Shown: positions 45,678-58,020, counted from the stretch's first letter. The stretch: DNA of 64,000 nt from Dolomedes plantarius (GCA_907164885.2 OU015492.1:46156893-46220892); one strand, 5' to 3'. Made by a program: numbers and translations. Notes: generated from the sequence alone by a model not told the origin.

Positions 45678-48600
45678 TTTTTAGTGTCATACCATTTTTA
45701 TAAATTATTTTGTGTGTCTCGAATAAAAACGGGAAAATTTTAAGAAGTATGATGCAACTTAAAATGCTTTGAAGTGAAATGATAAAATCTTGAGATATGG
45801 AAATTCAGCAAAAATTTGAGTTTTCCATAGGACGATAATAAATGTCATATAATTTCCTTTAATTGTTAGTCAGTATTTTGTTTCCACGTCTCAACAAAAA
45901 GAAATAAATTACGCTTTAAAAGCACACACTTCGTATTAAACTAAAATTAACGACAGTCAGAAATATTTTTCCTTGGAGAAAAAAAAATTGTTTTTTTCTT
46001 TTTTTATTAATGATTAGCCTTTTTTTCATTGAGCTTTACAGATACGTGTGTAATGCTATAATAAAAATAATTAAAGCAATCTCTTATCCATATGCAAAAC
46101 CATTAAATTCGCTTATTCATATGCAATACCAAAAAAAATATCTTCATATGTAAGTATTAGTATCAGTGAAATTCACGATTTTTATCCCTAATTAGATTGT
46201 ATGTCTTGATCATGCTCGTCTACGTCTGCAAAAAATCAAACCTGTTGTTAATATACGTAAACATCAACGAATGTAAAACAACAATAAAATATAGTATCAC
46301 TCGTCAATGGTTTTTATGTGTCCATCCTCCTGGTGCTATCTATAATGGCGATTAATCTATGTCACACCCATGCAAGCACAAGTCATCAAAGAATGATAAT
46401 TTATTATTAACGCAATTTTAATACACGCATTTTCAAAGTGATTGATGGATTTGAAATGCAGATAAATATTAAATTGAAGATTTAATTTTCAAATAAATAA
46501 ACGTATTTTATGTTTAATATCCAGAAATATTCAACACCTTTTTACTTTATTTGATCCCGTCGGACATTCAGCATTGTTGCGGTTAAAGGGAGAAAAAAAT
46601 GTAAAATCCTTAGAGGACATCCTATCTTTCGCTCTACTGGTATGCATACAGAAAGGAAACATTTTTAAAGTAGTGTACTGGTGGTGGTGGTACTAATTTT
46701 GGGTAGCATCATGTGGAGCCTTTTTTAACATAAATATTCTGTTTATGTTAACAGTTATTGACAGAATGGTGTTATGTATCAGTAACAGTACGTTCAACAA
46801 TTTATTATTCTCTATGATATCTAGTTGTCCATCTCCCGCAAGCTTCCCGCAAGCTTCCCGCAATATTCACGAATCTACATATACATAAGATTTAAAGGAC
46901 GAGACCATTGAGGGAGTTAGTATCCCCTAGTCACTAAGTTGTTCATGATTTCAAAAACCTCATGGATCTCATCTGAATTTATATTCAGATGCCAGATGAT
47001 TAGAAACAACAGAAACAACAACAACGACTAAGATGTTTAGCAATACATCAGCCGCATCAATGAGGGTAATGCCAGCTATGAATATTGTTTATGCTAAGTA
47101 ATGTAAATGGGATACACGAGTAAATCCGGCAAGATGGTACAAAAAGAAATGCTATCACTCCACCAATTCAATAACGATTCCTTATAAGAACCCTTCTGTG
47201 CATATACCAAACAGAAGTACGATAGGATATCTTCTTAGGCTTTTCCTAACGAGTTTTGCCCTTTTATTATAGCACCAAGTTAGTTAGACAAGAATGTTAA
47301 TAAATAATGTGCTTATTAACCGTGGCCCTATGCTAACAATAAACTATTATTCGCTGATGACTTCCACATTGCAGTGTACATTAGGTTAAACGGCTAGATT
47401 AAAAGATCTCAGGCATAGATCCAATATTTTTCTTTATATCTGTGAACGGCATGATGACAAGCAGTCTCTTCTGTGTCGAATTATATGACCGTAGTCGTCT
47501 ATGCCACCTTACGAATAAGATCAAATAACAATGAGTTAGAATCCTTGTAAAATTTAGCTGCCTCGTGCTTGGTACTCACGCATTATTTCCATACCAAATA
47601 TTTATTGGAAATCAGGTCACGAAGTCTGAAGATCACAACGATTGGTGGCTACTGATCGTGTTTACTTTAGTAAAACGTGTCTGTGCCACTTTCAGTATCT
47701 CAACGCTTATATTATCTCCCTAGAGTTTTCCTTGAATGCGCCAGTTATGTTGTTTTGTACTCGTACATTTCTTTTTGAATACCGTTAAAAGATGAACCTA
47801 ATGTTTTCATTTTCAGATATGCTGATTTTTGAATTCATTACCTCTTAGGTAATGATAGGGATATGTTGTTACTAACTTGCTGACCAATATTCATCTGTTA
47901 ACAAGCAGTATAACATGTTGAAGGAGCAAATCGGATTCTGATTTTAAGAATTGACTGACAGCTTTTGCAATACGCGCGGAGCAGAAATTGTTTTTCAGTA
48001 TTTCATTTCACCAATCGATAAATTGTGTCACAGACCAACAGTTCATCGATTGTTCGGTTGGAGGGGCTACGGTTATTTCTATTCAACGATTGGTGAAAAA
48101 ATATTAATATTTCAATTTATACAAAGTGTAAGGTAAATTTTCAAACAAAGTGGTGTAAATTATCTTTTTCAGTACATTTTAGATAGCCGGTACTGATATA
48201 TTTAGTTAATGTCATAACCACTGAATAAGTATAATAGAATATTAGAGCTAATTTTCATTGAGAATACACTAAAATAGAAAAGTGGTGATCTTATTTCTAA
48301 TGTAAACATGTAGATATTGCTTTTATGATAATATAGGAATAAACAGTTGGCTTGATACATTTCAAAACGTTTGATACATTTCAAGTGTCACATTTCAAAA
48401 CGTAATGGCCATCAACCAGAGATTTCTATTTAAATACTTATACTTTATGCATTCAGAAAATGTTCATAGGCATAATAATATTATATCAACCAGAAACGTT
48501 TATTGATTAACCAAACATGTAATACAGAATATTATATTAAGTAGTAAATAGTACTATCTCCAACAATATTATTATAATGTATAATAATACATATATTATT

Positions 48601-49576
48601 CTATCAGAAATAGATATTCCTTTCATCTTTTATACTGAAACAAAAAAAAGTCATTCTTCTGAAAATAAATGCAGCAATACATATTAAGCCCCCTTAATGT
48701 TTATAGCGAAAAGAGGGTATCAGTTCAATATAGTGATTTAAGGCAGCAGAAATTACCGGTTTTGTGTCTGTTGACAGAAAAAAAATGAAAAAGATTAGTA
48801 TGATTGCTCTTAAGGGAAAAGGCGAAAAAGCTATTTTCTTGTATGTAATATCTTTTGGTAATAAATCTGCGACATTTAGAGTGTTATGAGGGCCTTATCT
48901 TTCTTATTTTAAAACAGGATGCCAGGAATTCAGTTAATTCGAATTTTAACTCCTTTTTTTATAGTAAAAAGTGTATACTTATCTTTGAAAAATGTCTGCA
49001 ATCTTTGAATAACTGAGGTGTATTATTAAATGTATTAATCAGAATTATTTGATGAAATTTACTTTATTTTACCCATTAATGCATATGACGCTTTTTCACA
49101 CCAGCATCAGTTCTTTCCGGAATTATTAATATGTTTACGTATTTTTATGTCGGAAACAGCTATTCTCGGTCGCGTGAACTATATTGTTTTGTACATACAC
49201 ATTTGTCTCTGGATAGTAATTAAATGGGAATCTAACGGTTTCATTTTCCGATTAGCCCACAAATCATCCCATACATAATGAGAGGGAAATGTTGTGTAAT
49301 TTCTGTATTATTTGTAAGAATTATGCGGAAAGGTAGTTTGCATTGTCTTTTGCAAGATTTAACGTAAGCTTGTAAGGATTGTTAGCTCTATATCTATACA
49401 AATACAAAAAAAAAACATTATTTGCTAGTTAACTGGGAATAAATATTCTTTTATGAATAAATGATTCATCGTCAATCATACAGGCAGATATTATGATCAG
49501 TATATTAAAATTTTGCGTGACATGTTCTTTGAAATGATTTCGACGAACATTGAAGAATCGAACTACAGTTCATTAA
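45678..49576. other. No supported gene; small tandem motifs
   Basis: (GGT)n lies at about 46677-46690, and CCCGCAAGCTT recurs three times in tandem at about 46835-46862. On the minus strand 47390-47590 reads as a string of coding-like peptides broken by stops, possibly a very old transposon relic. Frames at 47951-48136 and 48202-48384 are unrecognised. Confidence 0.35.
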
Positions 49577-49965
49577 GGCTGTTGTGTACTAACCCTACTG
49601 GATTCGCTCACCTCAGTGTTAACCTATGGAGAAAATGTGTCTACTATTTACATCTACAAAAATGCTGATAATCAAATAAACGTTATATTTTCAGATAGCC
49701 TGAACTTTTCTGCACCTTGCAACAGGATTCGTTTTATAAATTTCGTCCACCAAAGGCATTTATGAGCTTTTAAAACACGCTTAACCAGATTTTTCCCCCG
49801 AATAATTTAAATTAAAAGATATTATTAGCACTTTTATTAAAAAATATAAATGCCCCAAGGTGTAAAAGTTCTTTCTTTATTATGGAGTAAAATTTTAAAA
49901 AATCTTTAAATCCAAGTCTGCAATCGTTGGACATACTTTCTCCATACGTTAACATTGCACAAGTA
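49577..49965 (-). mobile_element. Inverted-repeat DNA element, copy B
   Basis: Partner of 12998-13387 with inverted interior. The left end GTGTACTAACCC...CTATGGAGAAAATGTG and the right end CATACTTTCTCCATACGTTAAC are inverted relative to one another. Shared interior landmarks include GCACCTTGCAACAGG. No transposase. Confidence 0.72.
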
Positions 49966-49987
49966 GTACGACGAACTGTGTAGGAGA

Positions 49988-50382
49988 AGTTGATTGGTTG
50001 AGAGCGCTAGGGTCAACTTTTGCTTTCCAAGAGCTAATTAGACAAGAATTTACAGTTTCCGAACTGACGGAATAAAAACATCCATTCCATCCATGGAAGT
50101 CTAAGCCCGTCTGCACACGGAGCAACTCAAAAGAAACTGATAACTGACTCAAATCACAAACCAGTTCGTGATAAGTCGCAACCTATGTAATTGAATGGAG
50201 CCACGCACACGGCGCAACTGGTTACAAACCCGTCCGACGGGTTTGTAACCCGACGGTGACCCGTGGTTTGTGATTTGAGTCAGTTATCAGTTTAATTTGA
50301 GTTGCTCCGTGTGCAGACGGCCTAACCCACAGACTCCAGAATCGAATACCAGCTTGCTTGTTATTCACCATCGTCCGGCCTC
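49988..50382 (-). mobile_element. tRNA-derived SINE, copy 2, split by a MITE
   Basis: The flanks TGTAGGAGA (49979-49987 and 50383-50391) are a 9-bp target duplication. The left part (tail side) matches copy 1 from GAGCGCT onward, and the right part carries GACGATGGTGAATAAC, the worn box A end. A 218-bp MITE sits between 50105 and 50322, exactly where copy 1 has its box B, so this copy can no longer start RNA polymerase III transcription normally. Confidence 0.88.
50105..50322. mobile_element. PIF/Harbinger-type MITE inside a SINE, 218 bp
   Basis: Long inverted ends GCCCGTCTGCACACGGAGCA and its mirror extend to about 65 bp, including CTGATAACTGACTCAAATCA. TAA flanks both sides (50102-50104 and 50323-50325), a PIF/Harbinger-type target. 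Removal of the MITE and one TAA leaves a continuous SINE sequence, so the order of events is clear. The centre has an additional small palindrome around CCCGTCCGACGGG. Confidence 0.9.
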
Positions 50383-50391
50383 TGTAGGAGA

Positions 50392-53115
50392 GACAATGAC
50401 AGATGGAAATAAAGCCAGATGGAAAGATAAAAGGCGGGATAGTACTTAGAAAAGAAATCTGATAAATGGGATTTTAAGAGACACATTTATCTGAAAATAG
50501 TTTCACAGGCAGCCTAAAAAGATAAATTAGATAGTTCTTGACTACGAGTATAACTTAAGATTAGGGATAGAAAATAAAGCTTTCTAGAAATTCTAATTCA
50601 TCCTGAATTTAATATTTACTTGGTTTACCTCCACGGCTTACTTTATTTGTTTATTCCGTTCCCTTTGCGTGGGTTTGAGAACATAAATTTCATTACCGTC
50701 TTTCTGACAGTCAAAACCATTTCAAGTCCCCGCTACCTTCGGCATATACGAAGTTTTCCTGGTATGTTCGGTTTATTCCTTCCGCTGTTAATGCCAATTA
50801 GCTTAATGATTCTCGAATTTTTGAACTGTCTATACAGAAAATCACTCATAATACTCCTCTGCCTGAAGATGAACTATAATAATTCGTCCGAAGCCAGTTG
50901 CATGTTTGAATTTTTACAGCAGATATATAAGGGAGTTGTGTGTTTATATTAAATGCCCTCCACAAGTTTCCCGTTAGTAATATAAGCCATATATAATCAC
51001 TTTTCAGAATCTAAATTAAGCTCCGAGTATTTCAACTGCGTTCATTTAATAGATATTTTCTGCTTTCCAATTGTTCCTTCTTTTCCAAATTCATTAACTT
51101 GCAGAGCATATTGCATTTTCAACACAAATTACGTTACACGCAGTTAATTTCGTAATTTTCATTACAATTAAGTGTGTGATATGTTATGCTAAAACTACAG
51201 ACAGTTAGTTATAAGGAAAACTACGATTTGTTTTCAAATCTTCAAAGCGAAACGCAATCAGTGGCACAGAAATTTCCTTCATCACTTGAGATCTTGGGCT
51301 ATTTTTTTTCGACATACTTGTTACCGAATGGATTATAAATACGTTGTTTGTAAATCAGATTAAAACCAATTGTTTTTATCAAAGAGTAACTGTAACTTGT
51401 GTCAAATTGTAAAGGAATTCAGTGGGAAAATCACTAATTAGGAGAGTGAAACATTTTAGGAACAACAAAAACAAAATATTTAAGGCTTATTACGTTGTAT
51501 CTGCGTGGGATTTGTGAGAAAAGCCAATAAAACTAGCTATTATTCGGTCAGGGGTTGCTTGCCATGTTTCTGAGTTTGAATAATAAATAAACTGCAATTT
51601 AAAGAGCTTGCTACCGAAAATGGTGATAAGACGTACATATTTTGGTTGAGAGTGTATACATTTTGGGCAGAAAAGTATAAACTTTTATCTAAATACTGGG
51701 GTTATCATAGTAAAATTCATAGGAATATATGCCTCTGTTAATGCTGTTTCTTTACGGAAACCCATTTTAATTATTGTAGTTATCAGTGAATTCTCGATTA
51801 AATGAACACTTACTGTTAAGGATATGTGAACCATTGTTCAGTTAATTTCATTTATAATTTATGGTAGGTATAAAAAGTAATTCTTAATAAACAAAGTCAT
51901 TTTCTAGAAATAAACTGTATCAGTTTCACTTTGGGATTTTTGTTTAAATTTAGACCTTATGAATAAGTCTTTCAAAATCTTCAAAGTACTAATGAATTTT
52001 GTAAAAAATAAATGTTATAGGTATATTCTACAATAGAAAAAACTATCATGAAATGTCCGCAAGCAAACGTTTTAAATTTATGTAAGAGAAAAAACTTAAC
52101 ATGATCTACTCAAGTAAAAATATAATTCTAACGTAACTATGTAAATGTAAAATTTTATAATAAAAAGTTTATGATTCTTCCGTGACTTGTTGCAAGCGCA
52201 ATGGCTCCTTTTGGAAAAAATGCTCTACAACTCTGTTTAGTCATATAAATATATGCTAGAGAATTCCATCAATAAACGAGAACTATTCTCTTATGTGGAT
52301 GGAAACGATGAAGAACTTCATGAATTTGAAAAGCATTTGTTACGACCAAACAATGCCACTTAATGGTCTCGAAAACAAACCTTAAACAATACACAGATAC
52401 GCTAATCTCAGGGAAAGAATTTGCTCAGTTCTTTTTCTTATGCTTTACTTAGCAGACATACTTGGATGTCGAGATTTGTCAAAGGGACAGACGTTTACTT
52501 GCTATTCTGATTTTTACGAAGAGAAATACTTCCGACTAAACGTTAATCATTGTGATGCTGGGCATGTTATTGTTTTGGGATTGCTTGCGTGGAAAAAATA
52601 CTTTGATTTGGAGGCCTTCTTTTTTAAAAAAGGAAAAAGGATAACTCCTTTTTGATTCTGTATGAATAAAATGCATTCATTCTTTTAAAGAGTAAATAAA
52701 AGAGAAAATTGCAGCATTAGATTGTGTTGGAAAATTGCATACTTGTCATGATGCGACACTGTCTTTTTATTCATTCATTGATTCATCCTTCTGTCTTTTA
52801 TGTGTTGTGTTCTTACATAAAAGGAACAGAAATTTACTGGGGGAAAAAATTATAAAAGCGCCTTCGAATAAAAGCGAGAGGTAAAAATTGGTAGTTTCAA
52901 ATTTAGAAAGCATCAATTATTTATGCATTTCTTTTTCAGTTTCATACTAACATTAAAAAATATGAATAAAGTTTATTTTATACATTAATATAGTGGCTAT
53001 AATAGAACAATCTAAATAACTTGGGTTGTGAAAAATTATTTTTAAGGGGGTGATACGGACGGACTGTGTACTCAAACATTCTCACAATAATATGTCCTAA
53101 ACCAGAATACTGCCT
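50392..53115. other. No supported gene
   Basis: The frame at 50620-50952 (110 codons, plus) is hydrophobic and Leu/Phe-rich because of T-rich codons, with no recognisable motif or convincing start. The 71-codon frame at 52440-52655 is unrecognised. No internal repeats were found. Confidence 0.35.
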
Positions 53116-53245
53116 AAGTATTGGCAATAAGTTCGATTGAAGATTGTCAGAAATATTGCAGATTTGGGAGAAGGAAGTTTAAGTATTGGCAATAAGTTCG
53201 ATTGAAGATTGTCAGAAATATTGCAGATTTGGGAGAAGGAAGTTT
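53116..53245. repeat. Perfect 65-bp tandem duplication
   Basis: The unit 53116-53180 (starting AAGTATTGGCAATAAG) is repeated without a mismatch at 53181-53245. Either a very recent duplication or an assembly artefact. Confidence 0.93.
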
Positions 53246-53685
53246 AAGGCTGTCGTCTTTTGGTCTGAATGTACATCGTATATGAAGGTTTCCAGAATCT
53301 CGGAAAATGTCTGACATTTTAAAGTAGGTTGGGAAAAACCCGCAAATGCCACTATTCAAAAATCGGTTACGAATAAACGTAGTCCCCCCTGGAAAAGGCC
53401 TTTGAAAATTCATCTGTGTGAAATCTTAATATTTCTGTAGTGTTTTACGTACCCCGCTGTGTTGTCTACAAATGCCACAGACATTAACTCCTAAGCTCCT
53501 TTGTCTACGAGATTTCCATTATTTTTCGATGATATTGTCAAAACTGCTAAATTCAGAAAACACGTCCAAATGTTCACATTTCATCGGCTGACAACAGTCA
53601 CAAAGAGTACAGTCTGGGGAATCCCTCGATTCCAATGAGGAAGAGGTGGGATCTCAAACAATCATGCCTAGTCAATAGCCTAAAT
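53246..53685. other. Spacer, no gene seen
   Basis: An 88-codon minus frame (53147-53413) spans the tandem duplication and continues here; no domain is recognisable. Confidence 0.35.
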
Positions 53686-54486
53686 CACAAATGGCGAACC
53701 CTATGGCACGCGTGCCAGAAGTGACACGCAAAAGAATTAAGCTGGCACTCAGATGGTCGATTTTAGACAAAGTTGAATTCGGATAATGGTGAAATCGAAT
53801 TTACAACTTTCGAGTCAAGCTCTATATACACACAGAAGTTTGTTAGTTTCGGAAATGATCTCTCTCTTTTTTCTCTAATGTCCCTGGGGGCTGACGACAT
53901 TACACCCCAGTCCGGTGTACATATGAATAGAAGGAAATAGAAACACACAAATCACACAATCACAGAAGGATTTTATTAACAAACGATGACACCGGCGATG
54001 GACGATGGGTTGCAGCTCCCATTTCTAGACGGGGCCTCCTTTTGCAGGCAGAAGACTGACCTGTTCCCCGGAATACAACCAAGTCTTATGCGAGAATCGA
54101 ACCCGTGCCCCCGGCGTGGAAGGCTGATGCCTTAACCACTTAGCCACTGTGCGAAGAAATGATCTGTTATGACATATACCGGTTATCGTACATCAATTAT
54201 AAAATGTCAAAATTTAAACTCTAAGCGACTAAGTATGAATATTTATAAACTAAAACCGTGTTAATCAACAATTGATATTAAATTAATATTGTCTCATTTT
54301 ATAAAGAATACGTTATTATTATTCCTGTATCAATTTATTTTAATAGCAAATTTATTATAATTAATGATTATCCAATTCTAAAAGTTTGTTTTTCCTATTA
54401 ATAAACTGCCTGGTACGTCAGCATCAGAAAGAATATTGCTTTTAAATTTCTGGGGTACGTGTGCAAGAAAAGGTTCCCCACCCCTG
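53686..54486. mobile_element. hAT-type element with worn ends, 801 bp including a SINE
   Basis: The left end CACAAATGGCGAACC and the complement of GGTTCCCCACCCCTG on the right match the CAGGGGTGG-GAACC termini of hAT elements imperfectly. ATGGCACGCGTGCC just inside the left and GTACGTGTGCAAGAAAAGG just inside the right fit the same family. Flanks GCCTAAAT (53678-53685) and GCCTAAAG (54487-54494) are a 7 of 8 target duplication. The interior is AT-rich and non-coding apart from the inserted SINE. Confidence 0.75.
53861..54155 (-). mobile_element. SINE with tRNA-Gly-like head, 295 bp
   Basis: On the minus strand the head has box A TGGCTAAGTGG and an exact box B GGGTTCGATTC. An anticodon-arm-like loop reading CTTCCAC would give anticodon TCC (Gly). 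The acceptor ends do not pair, so it is not a tRNA gene. It is flanked by GAAATGATCT (53851-53860 and 54156-54165), a 10-bp target duplication, and lies within the hAT element. The 61-codon minus frame 53763-53948 is not a gene. Confidence 0.88.
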
Positions 54487-54494
54487 GCCTAAAG

Positions 54495-55711
54495 CCCTCT
54501 ACAGCAACTTTTTTGGGGGCATCGGGAACGATGGAAGTGCTTTCATTATGGATAGCACATTCTTTATCTTTAGATGATTGTAACGACTATTTAATAGAGA
54601 TAAAAATCCAAAAACATCCTATTTGCTATAAAACGCTATTATCACAACTCAAAAGAACACTTAATGAATCGTGAATTAAATTTAACTATTTTTTTAAAAA
54701 TTTAGATTTTAAAACTGCATAAACGACCCCATTTTCGCTTATCTTGTATGCTTAAAATTACAATACATTTCCAATAGAGCTTCAAGAGCACTTACAGTAT
54801 ACTGTAAATAACTATTTATGATCGTGCGGATCCCTTTTTTGACATAATTTTACTATTATGAATTGATCAGATTATGGATTTCACCACAGGAAATTTCTTA
54901 AGATTTTTAAAAACTTTTTTTTAATCTGAACAAATGTTATTAACATAAAAATAATGACTAGCATAAACAAAGAGATTAAACAGTATCTCAAAACTTAGAT
55001 GTAGAATTTTTTGCAATTTCGGAAAATAATTTTTTATGTATTATTTATTTCCTTCCCAGTATTTACGGGGAAAAAGATCGAAATAAAACTAGTATATAAA
55101 TAGTATTCTATGTACTATTTTTGCAGGAAGATTCCAAAAGTTTTGTACTCTTGAATTTATATTAAAAAGATACAGGACGTCTGAAAAATGAATGCAATAA
55201 AAAATCCCTGGCAATTTCTTTTGGAAATTTTAAACTAATATCTAGGAAGTGTAGAGTCGTTATAAGTAATTTAGTTCTATGAGATTATTTTAGATATTGT
55301 AGAAAAGGTTGAAAAATTATTTATTCGTCCTTTTATAGCACGCGATTTAAATATGACGAATTATCGTTTTAAAGTTTTCAATTAAAGGCACTTCTATGAA
55401 ACATTAGCTAATACAACACAGGGATGCTAAAGCAAGGTAAAAAACATAAATTTATGCGTGAATATCAATAAATACCTATTTTCATGGTGTTTATATACAT
55501 ATAATCATATTTACTTCTCCAAAAATAAAAACCCTAGAATATTATCATCTATATCTGAAAGTAACTAATTACCTACGTTAAAGATTCATATACATTTCGT
55601 GATATTAACCATAAAGTCAGACAATATACGTATCTTTATTTTTTAAGTGGTAAGAACTGATTACCGGTTTAGTTAAAAAAAAGATATGCAAATATTCCGC
55701 TGTTTTTTTGC
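54495..55711. other. AT-rich, no supported gene
   Basis: The 71-codon frame at 54459-54674 starts within the hAT terminus. The rest has only short A/T-driven frames. Confidence 0.4.
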
Positions 55712-55723
55712 ATTAAATTTAGG

Positions 55724-55798
55724 TTTGGTTTTAGTTTGGTTTGGAGCGCTACGGTCAACTTTTTGCTACACGAGGGCTAATTAGACCGGGACCTACAG
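55724..55798 (-). mobile_element. tRNA-derived SINE, copy 3, 5'-truncated
   Basis: Only the tail-side 75 bp of the 3429 SINE family are present (from GGTCCCGGTCTAATTAG to the AAACC-type tail on the minus strand), with no tRNA head. Perfect 12-bp duplications ATTAAATTTAGG lie at 55712-55723 and 55799-55810. This is the signature of incomplete target-primed reverse transcription. Confidence 0.9.
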
Positions 55799-55824
55799 AT
55801 TAAATTTAGGAGTGATATAATATA

Positions 55825-56579
55825 CAGGGTGGTTATAATTAAAGTTCTACTTTGGAATGGTAATAAAAGGAAAACTACTGGACCAAATGTTATCAAATCT
55901 GGTAATTGTTTAGAGGTCATGGGAATTGATTTTCCGCCAAAAAAAAAAAGTTCAAAACTCACCACCAGGGGGAAATGACGCTGTATGCAATATTGTTAAA
56001 CGAAATAAGATATGAAGACATAAAATGTGTTTAATCGTTTCTGAAACGTGTTACAAAACATGTTCAATGTGGCATCCACCATTTTCCGAAAGCAAGTTAA
56101 ATCACATTACTGCATTCGCAACAGTAGCATATCAGGAGGAATGTTACGGACATGTCGGTGTATCGTATCTTTCAACAGTTTTGTTTTAGAAACGATTAAA
56201 AACGTTTTAAACCGATATCTTCATGTCTTAGGGCCGAATTCAGGCTTAAAATTCACAAATTAGCGATCTGTAAGAAAACGATTTCCGGAATGCTCACACA
56301 TTAAATGTTAATTTTGTTTAGGTCAATGTTTCTTAAGGGTATACAAAATGTTAAACCAGTGTAACAAAAGGTTAAGTTAGATTCCGACCCTTATTTCGTT
56401 TTAAGAATATTGCATACAGCGCCATTTCCCCCCTGGTGGTGAGTTTTGAACTTTTTTTTTTTTTCGGAAAAGAAATTTCCATGACCTCCTTTAAACTATT
56501 ACCAAGTTTGATAACATTTGGTCCAGTAGTTTTCCTTTTTTGACCATTTCAAAGTAGAACTTTAATTATAACCACCCTG
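55825..56579. mobile_element. Tc1/mariner-superfamily element with about 190-bp inverted ends, 755 bp
   Basis: The ends CAGGGTGGTTATAATTAAAG lie between TA dinucleotides (55823-55824 and 56580-56581). The two arms (about 55825-56011 and 56390-56579) pair over roughly 190 bp with scattered mismatches. They include the phrase CACCACCAGGGGG and a poly-A/T block. The centre carries a short transposase relic on the minus strand (56047-56169), so this looks like an internally deleted descendant of an autonomous element. Confidence 0.9.
56047..56169 (-). pseudogene. Relic of a Tc1/mariner transposase C-terminus
   Basis: The minus-strand translation shows HVRNIPPDMLL, then a stop, then FRKMVDATLNMF. 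This order resembles the extreme C-terminus of many Tc1/mariner transposases (an Ile-Pro-Pro-Asp-Met-Leu helix followed by a Cys..Gly-Gly-His-Ile-Glu type end), judged by recall and not by alignment. No catalytic domain remains. The 71-codon plus-strand frame 56048-56263 is its shadow. Confidence 0.45.
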
Positions 56580-56581
56580 TA

Positions 56582-56809
56582 TATCAGTTATTCTCTATAT
56601 TTCTTTTTCAAACGCAAACACAACACGATCACTCAGACATATATAAAAGTATGGCTTACACAATATACATATAAGGCGTAGTTTAATAGTAATGCATGTA
56701 TATAGGGCAAGGTATTGGAGGAGTTTCACGCATATTGGTTTGAAACTCGTAAATTTTTTCGAACTTTAAAACAGCGACATACGTATCTTGCTGCACGCTT
56801 AAATATTCA

Positions 56810-56860
<51 letters not shown>

Positions 56861-57178
56861 AAATAAATATCTAGCTTTTGAAATGTGCATATGAAAGAAA
56901 TCCAGATTGTGAATAATTTCGACAAGAGTTATGCTCCTGGCATAAAAATACCTTAGTCGAAATTTTATGTCTTTTGTTCATATGTCCAAGTTTTACAGCG
57001 CTTAAAATGTGACTGAGGTGAACCAGCTGTAAAGTATTCCATTAATATTTTTGTTTATAGCTAATTTTTTTAAAGATCTATTTTCGATCGCCCTTTTTTT
57101 GGGCGCCAGTCATTCTTAACATTTATCACAGTGCCTCAGTCAGGGATGCTGGTGAAAAATAATTATCTATATTTATAA
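56582..57178. other. Spacer with (TA)n array
   Basis: A TA array of about 23 units occupies 56811-56856. TTTTTGGGCGCCAG at about 57100 resembles a fragment of a hAT MITE but has no partner. Confidence 0.4.
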
Positions 57179-58020
57179 AACTAGCTGAAAACCCGCACTT
57201 CGCTACGGAGTACATTCAAATTAAATACAATGGTCAATGTATGCAATTAATGCCAAAAAAATAAATATATATATTTATAATAAATGCGACGATCGATGAA
57301 TACAATTGATGTAAACAAAACCAAAAAAATATATTTTTTAAAAAATCGCAAGGTTTATTTTTATAGACAAAATAATGTAGAAGAAAATATTCAAATTAAA
57401 TGTAATAGGACATACTAAAGAATATAGTGCAGTTAATATAGTACAGTTTGAGGAACATAATATCTTTTATTGTATATTAATATTTTTGTAGATAATGTCC
57501 AATCGTCTGCCGCATTAGCAAGAGAAAAAATATATTTTTGTCTATTTAGTTGTTATGCACGTGACGATAAATTTATTTAAAGTACCAGAAAAAGAAATCA
57601 CGTAATCAGCGTTTAATAAATTAAATTCTAAAAATTAATCTTTAAAAATTCACCAAAAATCAGAAAATGGAGGTAATGATTCGAAAAAGATCTCATTTTA
57701 AAGGAATTTTTATGCTCTTTCTTGTGATATAAATATTAGAACCCTCACATTATTATTTTACATGCAAACTTAAAAAAAGTTACTAAAACAGGTTAAAATT
57801 TTTATTTTAAAAAATCTAAGAAGAATTTTTCAAAAATATTTCTTAGTGCACCCCTACACTATAAGAAGAATCGCCATGCAAAATTTCAGCCCTTTAGGTC
57901 CAGGGGTTTGGTCTGTGCGTTATGTCAGTCAGTCAGTCAGTGAGTTCTTTAGGTCCAGCGGTTTGGTCTTTGCGTTGTATGTCAGTCAGTCAGTTACGGA
58001 ACTGTTTTATATATATAGAT
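57179..58020 (+). mobile_element. Dispersed retroposon-like repeat R5, copy 2
   Basis: Starts ACTAGCTGAAAACCCGCACT and ends TTTTATATATATAGAT. Near the 3' end the 55-bp unit CTTTAGGTCCAGNGG...GTCAGTCAGTCAGT occurs twice (57892 and 57947), and GTCA is itself repeated. Such ends recur across arthropod genomes, but I cannot name the class with confidence. The start of the 119-codon frame 57846-58205 lies in it. Confidence 0.65.

Noticed and set aside
47390..47590. Minus-strand coding-like peptides broken by stops
   Set aside because: Could be an ancient transposon protein, but no motif is certain enough to annotate it.
50620..50952. 110-codon hydrophobic open frame as a membrane protein
   Set aside because: No good start context, Leu/Phe richness follows from T-rich codons, and no family resemblance was seen.
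54085..54155. tRNA-Gly gene on the minus strand
   Set aside because: Boxes A and B are good but the acceptor stem does not pair and a long tail plus target duplication follow; it is a SINE head.
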